From contig JAGQYK010000001.1 in the NCBI GenBank assembly GCA_020436125.1, positions 153,946 through 217,945 on the forward strand: a stretch of DNA of 64,000 bases, given 5' to 3'. A model generated the notes under the pieces. That model did not search any database. It saw only the letters and a program-made list of their open reading frames with translations, and was not told where the DNA came from. Of this stretch, positions 8,650-18,012 are shown piece after piece; within the stretch, counting starts at the first letter, position 1; the number at the start of each line of letters is the position of its first letter. This DNA comes from Cyclobacteriaceae bacterium (GTDB lineage: Bacteria > Bacteroidota > Bacteroidia > Cytophagales > Cyclobacteriaceae). A program made the position numbers and the translations under genes.

Positions 8650-10815
8650 ATGTATTTCAAATTTACGGTTCTGGCCACAATTTTATGCTTGGAAGTGGCT
8701 GTGGGGCAAAGTAATAGCAAATACATAACTAATTATAGTCCCGAGATCAATCGATCTGGTGATCCTATTTATGCTGTGACCATTGATGCGGAGGGCTTAC
8801 TTTATTTCGCTACATCAAATGGAGTTCTAATTTATGACGGAGAGAATTGGCAAATGTTTTCTTCTGAAGAATTGGTAGAGATTCGAAGTTTAACCTATGA
8901 TTCACGAACTGACCGGGTTTATGTTGGGGGCATGACAACATTTGGGTATCTGGAGAAAGATGCCAAAGTGCGATATAAATATGTTTCATTATCAGCATCA
9001 ATAAAATCTAAATATCCATTTAGGTCTGTTTGGCAAATCTTCCTTGATCAAAATAAGGTGATGTTTCAATCTTCGGAAGGATTTTTCTCGTATGAAGGGG
9101 ATTCAATCACGCTTACACGAATGGGAGATGCATTCATTTACAAGGCGGATGATCGTCAATATGTTTCTCAAACTGGTGGTTCCTTGTATGAGTGGAGACA
9201 GGATTCACTTTATGTGATTTGGAATGAGCCCATTCCAAAGGATGAAGTGGCTTTCAACGTGATGAAGTGGAGGGAGAATCAACATTTAATTTTTTTTATA
9301 GGAATTGGGATTTTTCATCGTGATTTGAATACAAACCAAATTACCCCCTTTCAGCACCCTTGGTCAGATTTAGTTAGGAAGTATAGGTATTACTATGGCA
9401 CCATGGTTAATGATAGTTTGTTTGTAATGGCTACTTGGAAAGATGGTATTTTCCTAACTGATTTAAATGGTGAAATTATTGAAAGGTGGAATACAGAAAA
9501 TGGATTAAATTCAAATGGCGCGTATAGTATGGTGCTTGATAACTTTGGAAAATTATGGCTGGCCACTGAATATGGAATTTCCACCATTGATTTAGTAGAT
9601 GCAATACCCAACTTTGTGTTCAAGCCTCAATCGCCCCAAAAAAGTAAGGTGTTGGCAATGATATCCAATCATAACATGGCTACTTACACCACTAGTGCCA
9701 TGGACACTTTTCGTATTGATCGGAGGCCTGAGCATCTAGAATTTGATTTTACAACACCGGGGCTTTCCTTTTTTGGGGATAGCGTTTATCAATACATCTT
9801 GGAAGGGTATGATGCCGGATGGAGTAAAGTGCGGAAAAAAAATACTGCTTCTTATGAGCACTTGCCAAACGGAGAATACACGTTTAAAGTTAAAAGTGTG
9901 TGGCCTGAGGGTAGTTCACAGGTGGGTTTATTATCTGTGATTATAAACGAACCTTGGTATGCAATATTTTTAGGGACAGTAGGGTACATTCTTATTGCTC
10001 TATTTGCTGTTATTATATTAGTGCTGTTTATAATGAATGGTTACAGACATAGACAAAAACTTTTAATTAAGTTGGTGAATGAAAAAACTAAAGAAATTGA
10101 AAGGCATCAGCAGGAGTTAATGCTTAGTAATAAAAATCTGATGGAAACCAATGAAGAGTTGGATACGTTTCTTTATCGTTCATCTCATGATTTGGTATCT
10201 CCAGTGAAATCCATAAAAGGATTAATAAACCTTTTAAAGATCTCTGATGAGAACCGAAATGAATATATACCAATGTTGGAAGACCGAATTGGTAAGCTCG
10301 AGAGCTTGTTATTGGAGATCAACGGTTATGTTAAGAATAGTAAAAACCACTCTGTTGTAGCACCTTTTAATTTCAAGGAATTAATTGATGTAGTATGGTC
10401 AGAATTGGAGTTTATGGATAATGCTATTCAATTAAAATTCTGTAATGAGATAGATAGTAGTGTAGAATTAATTTCAGACCGTGAAGGCTGGAGGGCTATT
10501 ATGGCTAATCTATTATCGAATGCAATTAAATATCATGATTTAAGAAAGGCACAACCATTTATCAGGATTAGTGCTTCAATTTGTAACACCATAATGAAAT
10601 TAGAGATTGAAGACAATGGACAGGGAATTCCAGGCGAACTGCAGGATAGATTGTTCGAAATGTTTTATAGAGCTCATGAAATTTCAACTGGCTCTGGGCT
10701 TGGACTATTTCTAGTTAAAAAGATGGTTACCAAATTAAATGGAGAAATTGTAATTGAGTCTAAGCACAAGCAAGGAACTACGGTGAAGATAACTGTTCCG
10801 TTATCTATTAGATAA
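8650..10815 (+). CDS. Propeller/Y_Y_Y sensor histidine kinase (orphan)
   Basis: A 721-residue membrane sensor kinase. A signal sequence (to about residue 20) leads into periplasmic two-component-regulator propeller repeats, for example TIDAEGLLYFATSNGVLIYDG and LDNFGKLWLATEYGISTID. A Y_Y_Y domain follows (about 345-425, with ILEGYDAGWS and LPNGEYTFKVKS), then one membrane span (about 437-460). The kinase core has an H-box with H513 (SSHDLVSPVKS), an N-box NLLSNAIKYHD, and G-boxes DNGQGIP and GSGLGLFLVKK. All catalytic residues are present. It lacks the fused receiver and AraC domain of hybrid two-component systems, and no response regulator is adjacent, so its partner is elsewhere. Confidence 0.92.
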   Translation: MYFKFTVLATILCLEVAVGQSNSKYITNYSPEINRSGDPIYAVTIDAEGLLYFATSNGVLIYDGENWQMFSSEELVEIRSLTYDSRTDRVYVGGMTTFGYLEKDAKVRYKYVSLSASIKSKYPFRSVWQIFLDQNKVMFQSSEGFFSYEGDSITLTRMGDAFIYKADDRQYVSQTGGSLYEWRQDSLYVIWNEPIPKDEVAFNVMKWRENQHLIFFIGIGIFHRDLNTNQITPFQHPWSDLVRKYRYYYGTMVNDSLFVMATWKDGIFLTDLNGEIIERWNTENGLNSNGAYSMVLDNFGKLWLATEYGISTIDLVDAIPNFVFKPQSPQKSKVLAMISNHNMATYTTSAMDTFRIDRRPEHLEFDFTTPGLSFFGDSVYQYILEGYDAGWSKVRKKNTASYEHLPNGEYTFKVKSVWPEGSSQVGLLSVIINEPWYAIFLGTVGYILIALFAVIILVLFIMNGYRHRQKLLIKLVNEKTKEIERHQQELMLSNKNLMETNEELDTFLYRSSHDLVSPVKSIKGLINLLKISDENRNEYIPMLEDRIGKLESLLLEINGYVKNSKNHSVVAPFNFKELIDVVWSELEFMDNAIQLKFCNEIDSSVELISDREGWRAIMANLLSNAIKYHDLRKAQPFIRISASICNTIMKLEIEDNGQGIPGELQDRLFEMFYRAHEISTGSGLGLFLVKKMVTKLNGEIVIESKHKQGTTVKITVPLSIR

Positions 10816-10860
10816 CGGGAATTTGATTCCTGATCTGTTCGAAAGACTTAGTTCAATTGT

Positions 10861-11292
10861 CTATGTCATGATAGTAAGAATGGTAGCAGTAATCAAGAGC
10901 ATGGCTAAATGATATCCTGAGTTGATCCAAAACAACTTCCATGATTTCTTCTCCCAAGTGACAGTGCCAATGTCTACTGGAAGGTAAAAGCCAAGCCAGG
11001 TGAAGATAGCTGCGTTCATGATAGTGCCAACGGATGGCATTTCATTCATCCCAGGCACAAATGACCATGCTGCCATATTATTAGCAAACACATAGGCAAA
11101 AAAGAAGTTACCGATGATCATGGTAATCATTCCTTTGGCCATTTCTCCAGAGGTTGGTTTTACGGTCCTATCAAATCCCATTTCCTTTGCCCAAGCGTTG
11201 CCGAACAATGGGGTGTACCATAAGAAGCCCAGAATAAAATTGACCACTACGGCTATCAGTACGGCCATCCAGCTAATTGTTATTTCTTCCAT
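10861..11292 (-). CDS. DUF1761 family membrane protein
   Basis: A 143-residue integral membrane protein with four hydrophobic segments. The first contains the family-like pattern NFILGFLWYTPLFGNAWAKE, and the last lies in the C-terminal GYHLAMLLITATILTIM. Length is typical of DUF1761. The family is common in Bacteroidota and has no assigned function. It is convergent with the histidine kinase and co-oriented with the frameshifted DUF2214 gene upstream. Confidence 0.8.
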   Translation of the reverse strand: MEEITISWMAVLIAVVVNFILGFLWYTPLFGNAWAKEMGFDRTVKPTSGEMAKGMITMIIGNFFFAYVFANNMAAWSFVPGMNEMPSVGTIMNAAIFTWLGFYLPVDIGTVTWEKKSWKLFWINSGYHLAMLLITATILTIMT

Positions 11293-11422
11293 AATTTTAA
11301 AGGTTGGTTGAGGGTTGCTTCTAAACTAAAGTTCTTTCATTTTAACCAATAATCCATCACCCTCATTGGGGAATTAGCTTGGAGATAAGCAACCTAACTT
11401 CAAACTATTGCTATTGGGTAGA

Positions 11423-11877
11423 TCAGTTGGATCCTCCAAAGTACCCAACTCCACGTGACATGAGACCTGCCAATAATGGAATTACGAAAAGGAGTAATAA
11501 CTCAAATCGCAACAATAGAAAAAGTAATTTTGGCACTTGCACTTTCTCAGATGCGTCCCCTTTTCTATTCTTGATAAAAAAATGGTGGGATAAATCGATA
11601 GTAGGCCAATTGCTATATAGCAGGTTAATTTCAAATGGAATATCCAATTTTGGGTGTAGAATTCTGTGGGCTTTCCAAAACCACCTAACCATAAAGTGAG
11701 ACCCGCAATAAGTAAGGTAAGAGCAGCCAATCCGTAAGCCGCATCTATTCGTGAAACCTTACCCAATTCGCCTCTGGTCATTTCGGACTTTAAAAGAAGG
11801 TGTTCTGATACCAGTGTTCCAGCAATGCCAAAGATGGAAACAAAGTGAATATATCTCAGAAGAAGCTCTATTGTCAT
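11423..11877 (-). pseudogene. DUF2214-like membrane protein gene, disrupted by a -1 frameshift
   Basis: The N-terminal frame starts at an ATG at 11877 (MTIELLLRYIHFVSIFGIAG) and gives three membrane segments. It then drifts into an atypical Cys/Tyr-rich tail and stops at 11482. The fourth membrane segment (LLLRFELLLLFVIPLLAGLM) is in another frame that ends at 11423. The frames meet at a run of seven T on the coding strand (A run 11576-11582). One additional T would join them into a 151-residue four-helix protein reading ...YPTIFFIKNRKGD.... This is either a real inactivating deletion, slippage-tolerant expression, or a sequencing error in a homopolymer. Confidence 0.7.
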
Positions 11878-12257
11878 ATTCTATTACAATGAGGTGAAAT
11901 AATTAATGATTTAAAGTAAATCTAAATCTATTCTTGATGCAATGAATTTTACTGATTAGGACTATCGAAATGTAATACCGCTTGGCTGGCATTAATTGCA
12001 AACCAACGGTTACTCCTATTAACTCAATTGATAATGATTCATCTTGGGTGAGTAATAGGTTAAGTACCTCGTTTTTAGAAAGGATGTGAATTAAAAACTA
12101 TTTTTAGGTACCCCAACCTTAGTGAATTGTATTATCAATTGGACACAAAGTTGGACTGTATTTGGCATGACGACTGATAATAAAGTACATTAGATAACGT
12201 TGTTAAAGAAAGAAAACATTCATGACTATTAATCTCATCATTTAAACCAACACCACC
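11878..12257. other. Intergenic stretch without recognised gene
   Basis: About 380 AT-rich bases between the DUF2214-like start and a small open frame. No hairpin with a T-run, tRNA-like fold or ORF longer than a few dozen codons was seen. It probably carries the promoter of the minus-strand DUF2214/DUF1761 genes. Confidence 0.5.
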
Positions 12258-12344
12258 ATGACATTAAAAATCAGATTCACTCTTATTAAAAAACTACTTG
12301 TACTTGGAATAATTATTATGTCTACCGTTTGGTGGCTGGCATAA
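12258..12344 (+). CDS. Possible 28-residue single-span membrane peptide
   Basis: An ATG at 12258 opens 28 codons ending in TAA. The product has a basic N-terminus (MTLKIRFTLIKK), a hydrophobic core (LLVLGIIIMSTV) and a W-W-L-A end, the plan of a tiny inner-membrane protein. It lies on the opposite strand to the S9 peptidase and ends 18 bases before that gene's stop. The frame is too short for statistical support, so it is only a candidate. Confidence 0.3.
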   Translation: MTLKIRFTLIKKLLVLGIIIMSTVWWLA

Positions 12345-12362
12345 ATTTTAAGGTGACGTTTT

Positions 12363-15182
12363 TTAATTATCCGTTGAGTATCCAGTTTTAATTCCTTTTT
12401 CAATAGCAGGGATCCCCTCTTTCATCCACAAGGGTTCTTCAGCTCCTTTTAAGTAGAAATCGAAGAATTGCTTCATTCGAATTTGAAAGTCCATTCTGTT
12501 TTCACGCTTTACAGGCCAGTGTGGTTCACCATTATAATTGAGCATCCAAACTGGTTTGTTAAGTCTTCTCATCGCCATGTACATTTCTATTCCCTGATAC
12601 CAAGGGACGGCCGTGTCAGCGTCATTGTGTAGCAGTAGCATGGGAGTTTCTATTTTATCTGCAAAGAATAAAGGCGAGTTTTCAATGTAGAGCAGTGGCT
12701 TCTCCCAAAGCGTCCCCCCAATTCTACTTTGAGTGCGTTCGTATTGGAACATTCTACTCATTCCACTTCCCCATCTGATGCCACCATAGGCACTTGTCAT
12801 GTTAGCTACAATAGCTCCAGCTTCTGCCGCTTTAAATAGGTTAGTACGTGTAACGAGGTAAGCGGCCTGATATCCACCCCAACTGTGCCCTTGAATTCCA
12901 ATATTCTTTTCGTCTACAAAACCCTTTTCTATAAGACTGGTAACGCCTGGCATTATGCTATTGTATGCACTCTCACCAGGGAACCCGATTTTATACACGA
13001 TATCAGGAACAAAGACCAGATAGCCATCACTCACGTAGGTTGTTCTGTTAATAGTTGACCGCAGTGGTGTAGGGTGAGTATAGTCATGAAGGTTGTCGCT
13101 ATTTCTTTCATAGAAATAAACGATCATGGGATATTTTTTATGGGGATTAAATCCTTCGGGCTTATAGAGAAGACCTTCTAAAGGAACATTATCCAATGAG
13201 TTCCATTTTACGAGAGATGCATTTCCCCAGAAATAATTTTTCATCTGAGGGTTGGCCTCACTCAATTTTTTAACGTTGGAAAATTTAGTGTCTGCAGCAG
13301 TCCAGACATCCGGAAATTCTCTAAAGCTTTCTCTGGTGAAAAGCAATTGATCGGCAAGTTGTGCTTTCTCCACCTTGCCAAATCGAAAGTCGTCCATTAA
13401 TCGCTTTGTTAATTTTCCATTCTTAAGAGAAAGTGTATAGAACCCCGATGCTTTGGTAGTTTCATCAAATGCTGAAAGAAGTAACTCTTTCCCTGAATCA
13501 ATAAACCTTTCTTCATCATCTAATTTGATATATCGAAATTTAGTTTTTTGTTGTCTGCCAATTTTGGTAAGGTTTACTGGTGCTTTATTGTTTTGAGGGT
13601 CGAATGCCCAAAGGTCGTAGCGGTCGTAGGCGATGAATAGTTCATCATTGACGGTCCAACCTGCTGCTCCGTATGGTCCGGGATAATCAGGGTGATCGTC
13701 CAACTCATCAGCAAATTCTACATCTAATCCTGACGTTAACTGAACTGTTTTATCGGTTTTAACGGAGTATGAAAACCAAGCAGTATCTGGTTCACTAAAC
13801 CAGAAGACATAGTTCCCTTTAGGAGATAGATTGGTAAGGCCTCTTACTTTATTGGCAATTTTCTTTTTCGATGCGCTTTGTAAATTAAACAGATAAAGAT
13901 CTTGCGGTACATTTCCTTCCCAGGTGATGGCTTTTAGGTAAGGGACATCGGTTCGCCCTAAGAGTATATTAGAATTCCCTTCATCCCCGAGTAGTACAGT
14001 GGGAAGCGACTCATCGGCTAACTGTGTTAGTTTATTATTGCTCAGATTGATGGTAGCCAGATAGGATCGTTTTTTTTCATTTTCAAGTCTCACATTTTGC
14101 ATAGGATAGATATATGCATCTTCACTGTGCCACACTTCTACATTTACAATTTCTTCCGGAAGTAAGGTAGTATCCTGAACAATGGGAATGGGCGCAGTTC
14201 CAATGAATAGTTTATCTCCTTTTTTCGAAAAGAGAGGAGTGTAGTACTCACTGAGTAGCCAGTTTTTTGGAAAATTGTTGGCAGCTTTTACATCCAGTAA
14301 CTGTGCAGTAGGTTCACCTTTTTTCCAATGGTAAAGTTTGAAATCGCGTATTAATGCTTTGGTTGTATCGGTATCCACTAGAAAAGCAGTTTGATCCCCC
14401 TCTTCGCTTATTGAAAGCCCCTTGAATTTATATTTGGAATGGCCATTATATAAAACGTTAAGCTTTTCATTTTGTAAATCATACCAGTATACTCCAGGTT
14501 CAAGACTAGGTGAGTTTCCTGTGCTGGTAAACAGCAACCCTTGCCCGAATTTTGCAAATTGGTAGTTGGTCACGAATTCAAATGAAATCTCTTTGCTATC
14601 CGATAATTTGCGAAGAACAAGGGTGTAACCATTCTCTTCGTTATTCTTCTTTGCTTTTTTGGAATTTTCCCTGTCAGTAGTGTTCTCCGTTTTAGCTTTC
14701 TCTTCTTTTTTTGCGTCTACTTGATAGGCCACCCATCCACTTGCTTTTTCAGGCACTTTATATGATTTGATGTTAGGGAGTTTTTCTGTTTTTCTGGTTA
14801 GAAAGGAATATATGCCAAGAGAGTCTTTGGGAAGTTCGTCTTTCTTCTTTTTTTGCCTACGGAGTTCCTTTATCAGGTTTTGTTGAGGTTTTATTTTAAA
14901 AATGGCGTACCTACTGTCATAGGTAAGTGAGATATCAGCAGCTCGATGGACGGAGTCTTGTATGGTGGTTTTAAGGTTGTAAAAAACTAATTTCCCATCT
15001 CCATCCTGCGGGTTGATGGTGAATGCAGCATACTTACCATCCGGAGTTAGTTCTTCATAGGTAATCTCCTTCCAACTATCATAAACGGTGTGGTCTAATG
15101 CTTTTTTTGATGTGCTTGTTGTTGGCTGGGCAATGGTAGCTGTACTGAGAAGAAGTGATGTAAGAAGAAAAATGTACTTCAT
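12363..15182 (-). CDS. Secreted S9 family prolyl oligopeptidase-like peptidase
   Basis: A 939-residue serine peptidase. The ATG at 15182 is chosen because it immediately gives a signal peptide (MKYIFLLTSLLLSTATIAQ); the in-frame ATG 18 codons upstream would bury it. The long N-terminal part is a beta-propeller-like region, with a Lys/Glu-rich insertion near residues 160-185. The C-terminal alpha/beta hydrolase carries the triad S767 (GHSWGG), D856 (HNDADTAVPW) and H888 (NGEPHWP). The family cleaves peptides from exported or imported material. It is larger than typical DPP-IV/POP enzymes (700-750) but common in Bacteroidota. Confidence 0.92.
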   Translation of the reverse strand: MKYIFLLTSLLLSTATIAQPTTSTSKKALDHTVYDSWKEITYEELTPDGKYAAFTINPQDGDGKLVFYNLKTTIQDSVHRAADISLTYDSRYAIFKIKPQQNLIKELRRQKKKKDELPKDSLGIYSFLTRKTEKLPNIKSYKVPEKASGWVAYQVDAKKEEKAKTENTTDRENSKKAKKNNEENGYTLVLRKLSDSKEISFEFVTNYQFAKFGQGLLFTSTGNSPSLEPGVYWYDLQNEKLNVLYNGHSKYKFKGLSISEEGDQTAFLVDTDTTKALIRDFKLYHWKKGEPTAQLLDVKAANNFPKNWLLSEYYTPLFSKKGDKLFIGTAPIPIVQDTTLLPEEIVNVEVWHSEDAYIYPMQNVRLENEKKRSYLATINLSNNKLTQLADESLPTVLLGDEGNSNILLGRTDVPYLKAITWEGNVPQDLYLFNLQSASKKKIANKVRGLTNLSPKGNYVFWFSEPDTAWFSYSVKTDKTVQLTSGLDVEFADELDDHPDYPGPYGAAGWTVNDELFIAYDRYDLWAFDPQNNKAPVNLTKIGRQQKTKFRYIKLDDEERFIDSGKELLLSAFDETTKASGFYTLSLKNGKLTKRLMDDFRFGKVEKAQLADQLLFTRESFREFPDVWTAADTKFSNVKKLSEANPQMKNYFWGNASLVKWNSLDNVPLEGLLYKPEGFNPHKKYPMIVYFYERNSDNLHDYTHPTPLRSTINRTTYVSDGYLVFVPDIVYKIGFPGESAYNSIMPGVTSLIEKGFVDEKNIGIQGHSWGGYQAAYLVTRTNLFKAAEAGAIVANMTSAYGGIRWGSGMSRMFQYERTQSRIGGTLWEKPLLYIENSPLFFADKIETPMLLLHNDADTAVPWYQGIEMYMAMRRLNKPVWMLNYNGEPHWPVKRENRMDFQIRMKQFFDFYLKGAEEPLWMKEGIPAIEKGIKTGYSTDN

Positions 15183-15336
15183 AGGATTCTTAATAATTGT
15201 GAAAAGTGAAGATACTATGTGGGCAGATAGAATCAAGGTAAAATCGTGATAAAAGGCAATTCGATTTACGGCCTGATTAGGTATCGAAATCGTAAACTAG
15301 CTTATTGAAAATAGAAATTAGCCTTATCTTTCCGTG

Positions 15337-15597
15337 ATGAATGCGACAACCAAACAGAGGATATTAAACATAACAAGCCTGCTTTGTGGGGTATGGTTTT
15401 TGGCCACCAGTTGGGCTTGGGTATGGCTTATTAATGTGCTTTTCTCATTTCCGGTGGGGATCCTTGGAGTGATCTTGTGGTATTTCGGAAAGAGATATGA
15501 TGATCAAAACCGTTTGAACAAGATCTCTTTGTTTCTGCATGGCCTGGGTTTGGCGTCTTCCATTATTGCTTTCCTTTTGTTTTATTTCTTTAATTGA
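15337..15597 (+). CDS. Small two-to-three-span membrane protein
   Basis: An 86-residue protein from the ATG at 15337 (a GTG lies one codon upstream). Hydrophobic segments cover roughly 12-30, 33-50 and 62-85, separated by the basic loop GKRYDDQNRLNK. No family is recognised. It is divergent from the S9 peptidase and followed by the DUF4349 lipoprotein 65 bases downstream on the same strand. Confidence 0.6.
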   Translation: MNATTKQRILNITSLLCGVWFLATSWAWVWLINVLFSFPVGILGVILWYFGKRYDDQNRLNKISLFLHGLGLASSIIAFLLFYFFN

Positions 15598-15662
15598 ACC
15601 GGAATATTATTTTTCATATGAGTTATCTTATTGACGGGTGCTTTTCGTTAATCTTAAATTAG

Positions 15663-16502
15663 ATGATTATGCAATTGAATATAAAAATAAACTTGATAGT
15701 GCTACTCATGCTTTCATTGATGGCTTGTGAAAGTGATATGAAGAGCTATAACTCGGAAGCTTCTCATGCAAATGTTGCGTTGATGGAGGTGGCTGATGAA
15801 GAAATGATGGAGGTTCCCGTAACTAAACAGTTGGTATCCCAAAGCGATCAGAATACCGAAAGAAAACTCATAAAGGAAGGTGCTATGAGTTTTCAGTGTG
15901 AAGATGTGGTGAAGACCAAGGCCGAAGTAGATAAAATTATTAAGGAACTAGGAGCCTATTCATCCAGTGAAGGGCAGGATAGTTATGGGCAAAACCTTAA
16001 CTACCATCAAACCATACGAGTGCCAGCAGAGAAATTTGATGCCTTGATACAGGGTTTGGAGAAGTTAGCAGTTAAGGTGGAGAGCAAAGACATTAATACC
16101 CGTGATGTGACTGAAGAATTTATCGATCTGGAAACCCGACTTAAAACAAAGAAGGAACTGGAAACCCGTTATCTAGAGATTCTAAAACAGGCACGTAGTG
16201 TGGAAGATGTATTATCTGTAGAGAGAGAAATAGGAAATGTGCGATCGGAAATTGAATCTATGGAAGGTCGACTTAACTACATCAAGAATAAAGTTTCTTT
16301 TAGTACACTTAATGTCAACTACTATCAATTGATAAACCCAGACTTTGGGTTTGGTTCAAAGTTGATAGCCTCACTGAGTAATGGATGGGAAAATTTACTG
16401 TCTTTTTTAATAGGCATTATGAATTTGTGGCCATTTATCCTATTAATCAGTGGAGGTACCTGGTTCTTTATACGCTGGCGAAGGAGGAGTAAGGCAGCCT
16501 AG
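15663..16502 (+). CDS. DUF4349 domain lipoprotein
   Basis: A 279-residue protein with a signal and lipobox (L-S-L-M-A-C). The central region matches the DUF4349 plan: KLIKEGAMSFQC strand, then Y-H-Q-T-I-R-V-P-A-E-K-F-D, then the conserved DVTEEFIDLETRLKTKKELE coiled coil and VEREIGNVRSEIESMEGRL helices. A C-terminal membrane span (about 252-270) with a basic tail (RWRRRSK) ends it. The family probably scaffolds at the envelope; a molecular role is not established. An internal ATG two codons downstream is an equally likely start. Confidence 0.85.
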   Translation: MIMQLNIKINLIVLLMLSLMACESDMKSYNSEASHANVALMEVADEEMMEVPVTKQLVSQSDQNTERKLIKEGAMSFQCEDVVKTKAEVDKIIKELGAYSSSEGQDSYGQNLNYHQTIRVPAEKFDALIQGLEKLAVKVESKDINTRDVTEEFIDLETRLKTKKELETRYLEILKQARSVEDVLSVEREIGNVRSEIESMEGRLNYIKNKVSFSTLNVNYYQLINPDFGFGSKLIASLSNGWENLLSFLIGIMNLWPFILLISGGTWFFIRWRRRSKAA

Positions 16503-16536
16503 GTAGTGCCCTGAAAAAACAGACGCTCAAGTTTAT

Positions 16537-17400
16537 TTAGTAGTATTGATAAGTAGTGAGTTCATTTCCATACTCACTGCTTGAAGTGCGCGTGAGCGGG
16601 TATCCATCGGATCTTAAGTCATAAGTAAACCAATAGTTAATGGTTTGCTTGCCTATGGTTACGGTATGGCTTAGTGGGAGTTTATTTTGCATAATTACTC
16701 CTGGTATTACTTCCACCATTGGAATTGGATTGGGGGCATCAATATAATTATCGTACGTCTTGCTGCTGTTTAGCTCAAATGAGTTGGTATATACATTGTA
16801 TGAATAATACATGCTGGTATAAAGGTTCCCATCTGTGAAATACAGCAATTCGTTTATTCCGCGTAATCCATAGTGCCCTTCGTACTTAAGGTAGTAGTCA
16901 GCGACATTAGCAAGGAATCCCTGTTCGTTGTAAGTGTAGGTTTGATACTCCGAGACAGCGCCATTTAATAATATATTTTTACGTACCACCCTATCATTCT
17001 CCCAAATGTATTCCTCCACGTCTCCATGGTTATTGGTAACAGAAGTTAGTTTGCCATCTTGATTATAATCATAGGTGTAACTTCCTGTTTGCACGAATGG
17101 AGTTTCAGATCGCCAGGTTACCCTGCTTAATTTACCATTGCTATTGTATTGATAAGTTCGAGTTGTAGTCCAGTTTCCAGAAACTGTCTTATAACTCATT
17201 GCAACAGTGGTTGAGCCTCCATTTTGGTCGCCAGGGTTTTCGAAAGGATCATCGGGATTTTTGGTAGGCTCCCCCTCTTGATTTTCTTCATTTTGAGGTA
17301 CGGGAGTAGGCTCAATAGGTCCAATTAGATCGTCACATGATGCTAGGGTCACCGCTGTTATTGTTATTAAAACCAGCGTTTTTAATGTTTCGATTCTCAT
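16537..17400 (-). CDS. YD-like repeat lipoprotein
   Basis: A 287-residue protein with a signal and lipobox Cys (T-L-A-S-C), then a Pro/Asn/Glu-rich linker of about 45 residues (...PENEENQEGEP-like composition). The mature region has repeated strands YQYNSNGKLSRVTW, YDYNQDGKLTSVTNN and YTYNEQGFLANVADYY, the YD/RHS-like pattern also seen in the lipoprotein at 1520-2314. There are no catalytic motifs. It is probably a cell-surface lipoprotein, the acidic linker being typical of surface-exposed lipoproteins in this phylum. Function unknown. Confidence 0.75.
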   Translation of the reverse strand: MRIETLKTLVLITITAVTLASCDDLIGPIEPTPVPQNEENQEGEPTKNPDDPFENPGDQNGGSTTVAMSYKTVSGNWTTTRTYQYNSNGKLSRVTWRSETPFVQTGSYTYDYNQDGKLTSVTNNHGDVEEYIWENDRVVRKNILLNGAVSEYQTYTYNEQGFLANVADYYLKYEGHYGLRGINELLYFTDGNLYTSMYYSYNVYTNSFELNSSKTYDNYIDAPNPIPMVEVIPGVIMQNKLPLSHTVTIGKQTINYWFTYDLRSDGYPLTRTSSSEYGNELTTYQYY

Positions 17401-17565
17401 CGTTATATATTTTCATATATAGACACTGAGATACAACGAACGGTTGGAAGAGAGCTCTTCGAAATTAGCTCCTATGGATTTAGGTGACTTCCATTGGGTC
17501 TACCAAAAGGGTAGATACTTCCTCGTCAGTCAAGTCTTTGCTGAAATAGAGTTGTTGATTTCTAT

Positions 17566-17973
17566 TTATTCGGCACTATTGTCCGTGTCGTTACCCTCTT
17601 CACTATCAGAATCTTCTTCTGTTTCGGTTTCATGCCTCGAGATATGCAGCATAAATTGTTTGTCCAACGAAAACTCAAAAATGTGCCCATTCATTAATTC
17701 AGATGCTTTGGGAGATTCAGAAAGCACATTCAATAAGTCTTTGGCCACACCAGAACCTTTGATGTTATTGACCGCTTTGCCTTGATGGGCTTCTAAAGTA
17801 AATGCATATGCCTTTTCTTTAGGGTTTAGCGCCTTAAACTCATGCTTAAAAAACTTGTATTCTTGGGGGGCTTCTTCAGCAGCAACCATTAGTTGCAAGA
17901 TGGCGGGACGGTACTTATGCCAAAGAGCTGCGTACCCCTGATTCGTCATGGAGCTGAAATATTGAGGACTCAT
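17566..17973 (-). CDS. Hypothetical acidic-tailed protein downstream of rpoD
   Basis: A 135-residue cytoplasmic protein with no signal or membrane segment. The first 110 residues look folded (aromatic start SNQGYAALWHKYRP-like, helices, then FEFSLDKQFMLHISRHE). The C-terminal 22 residues are almost all Glu, Asp, Ser and Asn. It begins 39 bases after the rpoD stop on the same strand, so it is probably co-transcribed. The plus-strand frame over the same region lacks protein-like composition and was discarded. No family is recognised. Confidence 0.65.
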   Translation of the reverse strand: MSPQYFSSMTNQGYAALWHKYRPAILQLMVAAEEAPQEYKFFKHEFKALNPKEKAYAFTLEAHQGKAVNNIKGSGVAKDLLNVLSESPKASELMNGHIFEFSLDKQFMLHISRHETETEEDSDSEEGNDTDNSAE

Positions 17974-18012
17974 TTTTATTTGTTTTAATTTCTGATTTTG
18001 GAATATAAACTG

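Noticed and set aside
11379..11699. Plus-strand open frame of 106 codons
   Set aside because: Overlaps the DUF2214-like gene on the other strand and has the Ser/Asn composition of a shadow.
15305..15331. TTG-17-TATCTTT promoter-like sequence before the small membrane gene at 15337
   Set aside because: The -7 box ends three bases before the start codon, which would leave no leader; the match is probably chance.
17444..17785. Plus-strand open frame of 113 codons
   Set aside because: The opposite strand encodes a better protein directly downstream of rpoD; this frame is Ser/Leu-rich noise.
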